A DNA stretch of 64,000 nt from assembly GCA_021399435.1 (NCBI GenBank), contig JAJTUP010000050.1, positions 248,001 through 312,000 of the forward strand. Direction: 5' to 3'. Source of the DNA: Diaporthe sp. PMI_573. Its lineage: Eukaryota; Ascomycota; Sordariomycetes; Diaporthales; Diaporthaceae. Positions 53,537 through 61,691 of the stretch are shown piece by piece (positions within the stretch are counted from its first letter, which is position 1; each line of letters opens with the position of its first letter). The notes beneath the pieces are model-generated. The model did no database searches. It saw only the letters and a list, made by a program, of their open reading frames with translations, and had not been told where the DNA came from. Both the position numbers and the translations under genes were made by a program.

Positions 53537-55960
53537 ATGGCTACTTTATCTGAACATGATCGCGATGTAATCGCGCGCCATCCCTTGGGCACCTCTCTGG
53601 ATCACCTAAGGAAGTCACTCCGGGACGCAGAGGAGTCCTACTCCTCGATCTCCGATTCGCATGGCGATGCCGACAATTCTGAACAGGATCGCCAAAAGAC
53701 AATCTCCCGTCTTCTAACTACTTTGATGGGAGCAGAAGCAGCTCTCATTCTTCGATCGAAAATCAGCAGTCGCGATGTAGCGTCTGAGCTAGCGCTTCTC
53801 TTTGGACGTGTCCGAAAAGGAGACTTCAACTACAGTTACTATCGTCCACTGACGAAGCTCGTCATCCACAACGCGTCCGACCCCGAGATCTGGAGCGCCG
53901 TACTCGACCTCATCACCACGCTTACCCGAGTTACGCCTCCTGCGAGTATCCCCACCACGTTCGACAGCACGCCCATTACCCATTCCTCCGCTTCCCAGCA
54001 AGGCGCCGAACAGACCCGTGAGGTGGTGGAAAGAAAAGTCTTTGAGGAGATCAGATTCTGCACATATCGCGACGTAGGAGGATTCTTTGAGAAATACTTC
54101 GAGGGGAAAGACTGGACGGGCCGTGCTTTGGACGTCTATGAGGCGACCAAGGACCGACATGTCGGTGGCGCGTGGACCGATCTTCCTGATCCGCCCGTGC
54201 AGGCCGAAGTTCTGGACTGGTGGTTCCGCTTCCAGGACGACTTCCTCTCAGAGGAACAACGCCGTTACTATTCGACCACGAGCCCGAAGGATCTTGTCGG
54301 TGCCGAAGCTCAGCGACAAATCGATCTCTTTGTCAAGCGAAACAATGGGCAGCCGCCGGGTGCAGCACACGACTGGAGGGACGTCGACGTGATCGGTGAG
54401 CTGAAGGCGTCCAACAACAACAAAAAGGGGACGCTTCTCCAGATCGGCCGATACGTGCGGGATGTTTTCTCCTGTCAGCCGACGCGTCGGTACGTTCACG
54501 CGTTTACAATCTGCGGACGCCAGATGGAGGTTTGGGTGTTTGACCGTTCGGGATGTTACAGCCCTGGTGCGTTCGATATCCACGAAGAGCCCGAACGATT
54601 TATACAGGTGATCGCCGGCTACACAATGATGAATGAGGAAGAACTGGGTTTGGACATATGTACGGAGCAGGATGAGGACGGTCGCTTCATACACATTGAG
54701 CAAGACGGGCCGGGAGGGAGGAAGAGGCTGCGGCTTGACTCGAATCCCATCACCCGTCAGCGGGCGATCGTCTGCCGTGGGACGTCATGCTATCTCACGA
54801 AGCCTTCGGAGTCCGCGGATTGGGATTATGTCGCCAAGTTTTCATGGACATCCGACAGGCGAAAACCAGAGGCAGACCTTCTCAGATTAGCCCACGAGAG
54901 AGGAGTCGAGGGCATTGCCAAGGTGATCGGTCACCGTTGCATCACCGGCATCAATGAGATGCGCTCAGGCCTGACGTTTAAGAAGCCGTACTCCTTCCGA
55001 AGTGCTCTAAGCGCCGCCTCATCATTTTCGCAATCTTTCTCCCAGTCTCGACCACCTAGCTCCCATTCTCAATCATTCAGCGAGTTCCATGGCCTGAGTA
55101 TGGCCGACAAACCGTCAAGAAAGCGCAAGTCCAGCGACCTTGGCCGGAAACCCTCCAAGCGATCGAGATCCAATAGTCCGAGATCGAGCCAACCACAGAA
55201 CGAAGTTACGTACGATGTGGAGGAAGCCCAGGGGACAAGTCTGCTCGCTCCCAATAACGGCCCATATGACAATCGCATTTTTCGCTGTCTCGTGATTTCT
55301 CCCGCTGGTCGGGCGATCTACAAGTACGAGAAGATATCAGAACTCCTAGGGGCACTCCGAGATGCCATCAAGGCCCACAGGTCTCTATACCTCAAAGGCA
55401 ACATTCTGCATCGGGACATTTCCGAGAACAACATCATCATAACCGACCCGCAAAAGACTGGCGTCGTGGGGATGCTGATCGACCTAGACCTTGCTAAGGA
55501 GCTCGGCAGTGGGCGTAGCGGTGCACGCTGTCGCACCGGCACGATGGAGTTCATGGCTATTGAAGTGCTGCTTGGGATCTCCCACACCTATCGCCATGAT
55601 CTCGAATCGTTCTTCTATGTTCTTATCTGGCAATGCGTCCGTCGTGGCTGGGAATTTTTGAATAAGCCAGTGGACCATTCTAACAGCAAGCTACGCGCTT
55701 GGTATACTGGCAACTACGAGGACATCGCGAATGCTAAGCTTGGTCATATGATCAAAGCGGAAAACAAGGGGTTTGGATTCATTTTAAGGGAGTTCCCGCC
55801 AGAGTTTGACTGCGTCAAGCCGCTTTGCAGGGAGTTGCGGGGGATCTTGTTTCCTATGCACAATGGGGATCTCTTCACTGGGACACCGAAAGACTCGGAG
55901 ATTCTCTATGGGTCAATCATCAAAGCGTTTGACAAGGCTATTGATGATATCAATCGTTAA
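53537..55960 (+). CDS. FunK1-type fungal protein kinase (807 aa)
   Basis: A single open frame. The N-terminal 180 residues are helical with no known domain. From about 190 the sequence matches the FunK1 layout (Pfam PF17667): WWFRFQDDFLSEEQRRYY, VIGELKASNNN, QIGRYVRDVFSCQPTRRYVH, FTICGRQMEVWVFDRSG. A Ser/Lys-rich insertion (about 490-560) with basic clusters KRKSSD and KPSKRSRS may be a nuclear signal. The kinase lobe follows, with LHRDISENNIII (catalytic Asp about 627), LIDLDLAKE (DLD in place of DFG, about 649-651), GTMEFMAIEVL and RHDLESFFYVLIW. FunK1 proteins are expanded in fungi; most substrates are unknown. DLD in place of DFG is common in the family. The gene appears intact. Confidence 0.9.
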   Translation: MATLSEHDRDVIARHPLGTSLDHLRKSLRDAEESYSSISDSHGDADNSEQDRQKTISRLLTTLMGAEAALILRSKISSRDVASELALLFGRVRKGDFNYSYYRPLTKLVIHNASDPEIWSAVLDLITTLTRVTPPASIPTTFDSTPITHSSASQQGAEQTREVVERKVFEEIRFCTYRDVGGFFEKYFEGKDWTGRALDVYEATKDRHVGGAWTDLPDPPVQAEVLDWWFRFQDDFLSEEQRRYYSTTSPKDLVGAEAQRQIDLFVKRNNGQPPGAAHDWRDVDVIGELKASNNNKKGTLLQIGRYVRDVFSCQPTRRYVHAFTICGRQMEVWVFDRSGCYSPGAFDIHEEPERFIQVIAGYTMMNEEELGLDICTEQDEDGRFIHIEQDGPGGRKRLRLDSNPITRQRAIVCRGTSCYLTKPSESADWDYVAKFSWTSDRRKPEADLLRLAHERGVEGIAKVIGHRCITGINEMRSGLTFKKPYSFRSALSAASSFSQSFSQSRPPSSHSQSFSEFHGLSMADKPSRKRKSSDLGRKPSKRSRSNSPRSSQPQNEVTYDVEEAQGTSLLAPNNGPYDNRIFRCLVISPAGRAIYKYEKISELLGALRDAIKAHRSLYLKGNILHRDISENNIIITDPQKTGVVGMLIDLDLAKELGSGRSGARCRTGTMEFMAIEVLLGISHTYRHDLESFFYVLIWQCVRRGWEFLNKPVDHSNSKLRAWYTGNYEDIANAKLGHMIKAENKGFGFILREFPPEFDCVKPLCRELRGILFPMHNGDLFTGTPKDSEILYGSIIKAFDKAIDDINR

Positions 55961-56000
55961 TGTAAAGTTTGATTGCATCAGCCGAAGTTGCAACATCTAT

Positions 56001-56300
56001 TTACGAGATAATATGCTTCCTCACCCTCTTCATCCGAGAGCCGTCCTCCTCCTCAACACTTCTACTGGCCTTCCTCTTTAGCTTTTTAAGGCTATCAACG
56101 TCCTTCCTGAGAGTGCCTCCAAGAGCCTTTATTGAACGACCTATTTCAGCCAGGTCGGCAATGGTGTTCTTTTGACAACGGATATGCTCGAAGAGATCTT
56201 CGATGATGTCACATATCATATGAAAGTCTTCCTCTTCTAGTATGGGGACTTCATCTTGATCTTCTCCCGTGGCCCAATCTTCATACTGCTGGAAACAGTG
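56001..56300 (-). CDS. Small coiled-coil C-terminal exon, gene incomplete
   Basis: The minus strand reads EDWATGEDQDEVPILEEEDF, then ICDIIEDLFEHIRCQKNTIA and a Lys/Arg-rich end (LKKLKRKASRSVEEEDGS) to the stop at 56,001. Upstream is a good intron-like stretch (GTAAGTG donor near 56,350, CACTAAC branch, TTATTAG). However, no in-phase upstream exon is visible. It is probably the 3' end of a broken gene. Confidence 0.35.
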   Translation of the reverse strand, partial: HCFQQYEDWATGEDQDEVPILEEEDFHMICDIIEDLFEHIRCQKNTIADLAEIGRSIKALGGTLRKDVDSLKKLKRKASRSVEEEDGSRMKRVRKHIIS

Positions 56301-56421
56301 TTGCTAATAATATAAACAATACGTAACGTTAGTGCTCTTAACAACACTTACTACAACGAGAGCCTAATTCTGCGTCTAGGCAATGGACCAAAATGCCAAA
56401 TACAAACTAACCAGGGTGCTA

Positions 56422-56980
56422 ACACGTGTTCATTGACCCAATCTGGGATCCTAGATACACGCAGCAGAGGCCCTCCTCCCGCTGGTCTTTTGGTGAAGCA
56501 AGCCACATCGCGTCCACCGCACACTTGGCCCTGGGAGGCCCCGCCAGGTAAAATGTCAGCAACACGCCGGATCCCCAGTTCTGGCAAGTCCAGTACCAGA
56601 CATCGCCGCACTGGCCTCGGAGATTGTCAAGGGCTCCTTTCCCACAACCGTCGTGCTCTCGACCCCGGCCGTCCAGGTAGATGGCGTAGCCCCCGCCCAA
56701 AATCAGGCTGCTAGAGGTGAAGCAGAGCGAGTTGCGCCCCCTTGGACCAGCGCCTGTCTACAGTAGCCTCGGTGCCATTTGCGTCGTCATTTTCGATGGT
56801 GGAGGCGATGACCGTAGCTAATGCTTCAGACTCAGGGAGTGGAGTGGCTTCTCTAGCGCAGCCGTTGATGCAGACTGGCTCCGTCACGGTGGAGACCACC
56901 GCGGTAGAAAGGACATCAATCGCTATGCCCGTTACAGTCATGGCCGGGAATAGGAGGATGTTTGGGAATATGGACTTCAT
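56422..56980 (-). pseudogene. Small secreted Cys-rich protein, frame broken
   Basis: The minus strand starts MKSIFPNILLFPAMTVTGIA, a plausible signal peptide, then a Thr/Ala-rich segment. After a frame change near 56,755 it continues with NSLCFTSSSLILGGGYAIYL, HDGCGKGALDNLRGQCG, VWYWTCQNWGSG and CAVDAMWLASPKDQREEGLC to a stop near 56,422. Several Cys and the CGKGALDNLRGQCG motif suggest a small secreted, possibly effector-like family of unknown role. No convincing intron restores the phase (a TAG precedes ACAGG in the second frame), so it is scored as broken. Confidence 0.5.
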
Positions 56981-57239
56981 GTTGATCTCGTTTTTGAATT
57001 AATATAGCAGGACGTAAGAAAATATCTGGTATCACGGTGTAATGAAAATTGGAACTTACCTGAAGACCAATTTACGGAGCTCTCAATCCAACCATCAATC
57101 GAGTCCTCCGCCAAGAAATTGACCACGCCTTCAACTGGGCCCTTGTCATCTCCTTCATCTGTCGGAGCTCCGAGACCTCTTACCGATGGTGCCTTCCCAA
57201 TTCGCTGGGGTGCTCTCCAGTACAACAACAAACGTCTAA

Positions 57240-57545
57240 GCGATGCGCACTACTAAGCGATACCAGCAGCCCTCCTTCTCTAGCCAGTCTAACGTCGCCT
57301 GGGTCGGTGTATAGATGCCCTGCTTCTCTCTTCGGAAGTTCTGCAGCCAGTTCTTGAGGGTATTCGGGCCCAGCTGCACATCGGGGTACTGCTGACGAAG
57401 CAGTGTGGCGAGGCGTTTTGGTGTAGCGAGGGTCGGGTTCTAGGCGGCCCGGGTGAGGAATTCGGTATGTGCTTCGGATAGCTTCGCCCAGCCACGCTGG
57501 GCTTCGGGGACTTCCTGAGGACCGCCGGACGGCTTCTACCTCAAG
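57240..57545 (-). pseudogene. Helix-turn-helix remnant of a DNA transposase
   Basis: The minus strand reads AKLSEAHTEFLTRAA, a stop, then NPTLATPKRLATLLRQQYPD and TLKNWLQNFRREKQGIYTPT. These are two helix-turn-helix-like segments of a Tc1/mariner-type N-terminus. No catalytic domain follows on this strand. The family is not certain. Confidence 0.4.
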
Positions 57546-59944
57546 TCATGGGATAGCTTCTTCGGGGGTTTCAGCTTCCTCAACCGGCCCTTTCAAGAAA
57601 CACAATGCTGATTTGAAACATGTTCGGCAGATCGAGAACCAGTGATGCCAGCGGGCTGTCGAACTGGGTTGATGCGAAATATATCGATGGTTGGGCCCCA
57701 TTTGCAGCAACCTCTGGGTCTCATTTTGGACAGGACTGTGAGGATCTGGGCGTGTATTCTGGCGCGGGTCTCTGCGACGTGGAGGGAGAGGCGGGGTTGG
57801 CCGAAAGCATGGGTCCCACGCTGGGCTTCCTGGGATGGACTTTGTTCGTTTAATCTTCATTATTAAAGTACGGCCTTGTCTGCGACCGCCGGTGCAGGAG
57901 TTATAGATTTTCATAATTCGGAATGAAGACTTAGAGTAGAGCAGCCTCCAAAAACTAGGTCCTAGGCGAGGATCGATTGATGACAAGGGTGTTCCGCGCT
58001 CACTTCACCGCGACAATGTTGTGAAGGGTTCTCCAAAATGTATAGACTAATCGCCTTTAGGGACTTGCAGGATTAAACAGCTGATTTCGGGTACCCTGCC
58101 ATCCCCCACACCTAGCGCTCCTAGGCTTTCTCCTTTCTCGATCTTCCTAGTGATTCTGTTTCGGAGTCACACAGCTGGGTGTATGGCCCTGCGAAACACT
58201 TTGGCGGCACCCTAACTACCAAAATATCAATTCAAGAAGACCCTAGCTTTAATTCTTAGTGAAATATCGACCCGTAAAATAGGTAGAAAAGTTGAGTGTG
58301 GTGAGCGCTCGGTGTGTTGTACCCGTGCCAACATCTCTCGATTTGAGACCACGCAGACGCCTCCGAACAGAATGGGTTGACCTTCAAGTATTACGTCAAG
58401 CTTGACGCACTATGCCACAAGCTGAGGAACTAATCATGGCTGCAACGTGACGAGATGGTCTTGTTTCTCCGGGATGGGTATAAAGTGGAAGTGTTAATTA
58501 GTAGCATCACTCGGGCCATGCAGTCTAGGAGATGGTCCAAGAAGGTGACCCGTCGCGTTGTGAGGTAAAGGAACTCGGTCCTACGACATCTATATCATTA
58601 CAAGCTATCAAAATATAGATCATATCCCTTATAGGAAATAGTCAATAGAACATCTACGGTAAGGCCGAACTGCTTCGTGACCTTATAGCCGGCCCTTCCA
58701 CCCGCCCATTCTCGTTATGTCGAGGCGCAAGCAGCGACGAGTAGCTAAATGTGACTATAAGAGAGAATCGAGCTAGCTGTTGAATGGCCTTTGCCATATG
58801 GCGATAGTACGTACGTACGTAGGGGTCTGTTGGTTGGTTCTGATTGTATTGCTTGCTTAGGGAAACGGGTGTACTATCGTACGAAGGGGAAGAGGCCACT
58901 CTTCCCCCAGCCGGGCCCCCGGCTGACTAAGCACACCCAACCTATCGAACTACGTGCGATCCAACCAGGTGCTATTCCAACACTAGCAAATATTTTACAA
59001 GGATAAGGAAAGTGCACAAAACGACTAATGTAAACCGTGGACAAGACATAACGTATGATTTCCATCCCGGACCTTTCGATTCGGATTCATCGGTAAATTG
59101 CTACTTTGGACCGAAAAAGTACAGTAGCAGCTGGTGGATACTGTACCCAGTTTTGTGACGTACAATGCTTTTGCTTTGGTACTGTATTTCTGCTATGTAC
59201 CTCAAAGTTCTTTTCATTAGTCGGGCACCTAGGGAAAGATTTGGTACTTTCATCTATTTTCCACGTCTCAGAGGTCTGGAATGCTGTACTGTATATACAG
59301 TACTGTATGTACTGTATTCATTTGAACCTATAAATTAATTTTATTGGCATGTGATTGTACTGTACTGTATTTCTGTACCCTGGATGATCGTTTCGTACAA
59401 CCGCGGCGAATTCGTTGCATCCGGCCATCCGCAACGCTGTGCCGCTCTTTGGGTCTGGTCGGGACCCATTTCAACCACGGCCAACGTCATATCCAACCAA
59501 CGCCTGGCGCATTCGATCTGAAGTACTGTATACTGCAAGACTCAATATAGTACTGTACTGTATGTACCAATCCCTTAGTATATACACAACCTGTCATTCC
59601 TCATTTCTACCACACAGCCTTTTGATGCTCATCAGGCTTTGTAGTCCCGTTGTCCGTCGGCACCATCCGCAAGCACTGCCCCTCTCCACCTCAGCCGACC
59701 CAACGTCAGCGCCACGAGGTGACACAGCTTGTCGCCCCACTCGGGCGCACCTGTCGCCGCCCTATCCCTTCCCGACAACAACAAGACAACATTTCCCCGT
59801 ACCACAGACCCCGTCGCAACCATCAAAGTGGCGCCCAACGGCTTCAGAGCCGGCTTCCTCCTTGTGGGCCTTGGACTGACCGCCTTGACTGCCCAACAAC
59901 AAGCGCAGCGCCGCCAGCGACAGCTGCAGGGCACAAGACCCGCA
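57546..59944. other. 2.4-kb gene-poor stretch with TACTGTA arrays
   Basis: No convincing gene. It includes a CGTA tetranucleotide run near 58,808-58,820 and dense TACTGTA/TACAGTA words at 59,284-59,315, 59,355-59,395 and 59,520-59,575. The latter part may be the promoter of the RING gene remnant. Confidence 0.4.
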
Positions 59945-60539
59945 ATGGATCTTCATGGCCCCGGTGGTCCTCGTCGTCGCCATCTTGACCTCTCCGATGG
60001 TCACGAAGCCGTCTTTTGCCACAACTGTAACAATGAGTGGTATGACGACGAGCACGGCCTGCAGTGTCCTCGCTGTCATAGCGATGTCTGCGAGATTGTA
60101 AGAATCCCCATCCCCTCTACCATCGCCTCACCCCAACCTTGCACCTACCCTGCCCCTGTCTAAGCATACATCATGCTAATTTTCGCACCAGATATCCGCC
60201 GACAACGACCCTCGTGATATTACTCCCGAGTCTTCCGACAGCGACATCCTCCGCGGTAACCACTTTGGTTCCCATGACTTCGGTCATAGCCACCGCCACA
60301 CCCATGACCACGACCATGATCGCTTCTCACAGAGGACATATCGCAGCCCCGACAGACAGCAAGATGGCCCTGGCGGAAACCCCGGCTACCCTCACACAGC
60401 CAACCCCAGCAGCGAGCAAGAAATCTTTCAGCGCTTTCAGGAGATTATCGATATGCTTACTGGTATCCCCTTCGGCCCACCCGGCAGACGCGCCGCTCCT
60501 CGTCCAAATGGTGCTCCCGGCGCAGGTGGTCCTGCCATG
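59945..60539 (+). pseudogene. RING-type E3 ligase gene (RNF115/126-like), 3' truncated by hAT F
   Basis: Exon 1 (59945-60097) encodes an N-terminal zinc ribbon, FCHNCNNEWYDDEHGLQCPR with a following C; two CxxC pairs of the BCA2 zinc-finger type. A 94-nt intron (GTAAGA, branch GCTAAT, ACCAG) joins exon 2 (from 60192): ADNDPRDITPESSDSDILRG, a His/Asp-rich part and a helix EQEIFQRFQEIIDMLTGIPF. This is the layout of RNF115/RNF126-type ubiquitin ligases. The C-terminal RING is missing, because at 60,540 the sequence becomes the terminus of a hAT element and no continuation is found beyond it. The start could lie further upstream, as the frame is open to 59,729. Confidence 0.68.
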
Positions 60540-61672
60540 CAGGGTGGTCATCCACTCCACCATTTCTTGGCAGTGGATGGATGGACGTGGATGGAAGGCC
60601 CGTGCATCCATTTCCATCCACTCCATCAGGCACCCGATTAAGTAATCCATCCATCCACCAGAACTCTCGATGGAATGGATGGATGGACAATATCGGAGAT
60701 TGCCTCGTTTTCGGACTTAAGATAGCGCCAGCCTGCAATCTATTGGTTACCAGGTCTTTTCAGCAGATATAATAATAATAAACGCGTCGCGACGCGCTCG
60801 AAAATTCAGGTCGAGATGACACAAGACGACCAAACTAACAAACAATCTGCTGAGATCATGTCTTTGCCTTCTTCAGGATCGACTGAAGACAATTGGGATG
60901 AATTTCCTTGGAATCATTTCCCAGGATATACGAAATCTCAACGTGTGAACAAGACAGTCTCGTGGATATGGGAGTACGGCTATGACATCCAGTCTGTTGG
61001 GGACGATAATAATCGCCGCTGGGTTTGTCGGTTTGCGTCAAGAAGAGGAAAAGTCCGCCACATAATACATCCTCAACAGGGACGCAGAATGCCGAGAAGC
61101 ACCTATTTAGAGAGCACGAGACCTGGGATCCCACTGGCAAGCGGGAGCCTCCTGTCAAGGTCAAGGAGAAGACTCCGTCAACAAGTATCGCCACTTACCT
61201 CAAACTTGATGCGCACGACCCTCGAGAACAAAGAATTGCGAATAGTCTTGTCGACAATTTTCAACGAACTCGGTTTCAGCAGTTGTTGGTGTCGTGGATT
61301 GTTGATGCCCAAATCTCATTCCGCCAAGCCGAGAATGAACGCTTTCGAGAGATGATCGAATATCTTAACCCGCTCGTTTCCATCACTCAGGCACATCTCT
61401 CTCACCGGACAGTACGGCGACGCATTCTCGAGATCTACAATAGTGCCTATGAGCGCTGACGTGGAGAGGCTCTTTTCAGCCTGTGGTCAGATGCTCAGTC
61501 CTCTGAGGAACCGATCCGAGGCAAATACGATATCGATCGTACAGACGTTGCGGAATTGGATCCAGATGGGCCATATCTCATCAACAGAATCGTTTCTTGA
61601 CGGGCCGGCGGAGGTGCGAGGACAGACAATCAGGGAAGCAAAAGACATTAGTCTGGGAGGAGGAGTTCCAAC
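60540..61672 (+). mobile_element. hAT transposon family F, internally deleted
   Basis: The left terminus CAGGGTGGTCATCCACTCCA starts at 60,540, followed by GGATGGATGG/CCATCCATCC words to about 60,690. No matching right end was found. The next element (hAT G) begins TAGGGATGCC at 61,673. The 8 bp left of the element are CTGCCATG, without a visible partner. Confidence 0.78.
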
Positions 61673-61691
61673 TAGGGATGCCTCGAGGTAA
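60816..61691 (+). pseudogene. hAT family F transposase, frameshift and about 1.6-kb deletion
   Basis: The reading begins MTQDDQTNKQSAEIMSLPSS and has the clade block VSWIWEYGYDIQSVG with RRWVC. A frame change near 61,030 follows, then NAEKHLFREHETWDPTGKRE, RIANSLVDNF and SHRTVRRRILEIYNS. At about 61,445 it jumps to the C-terminal dimerisation block (PMSADVERLFSACGQMLSPL). Catalytic segments are absent. The size of the loss is estimated from family B. It can only be moved in trans, if at all. Confidence 0.85.
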
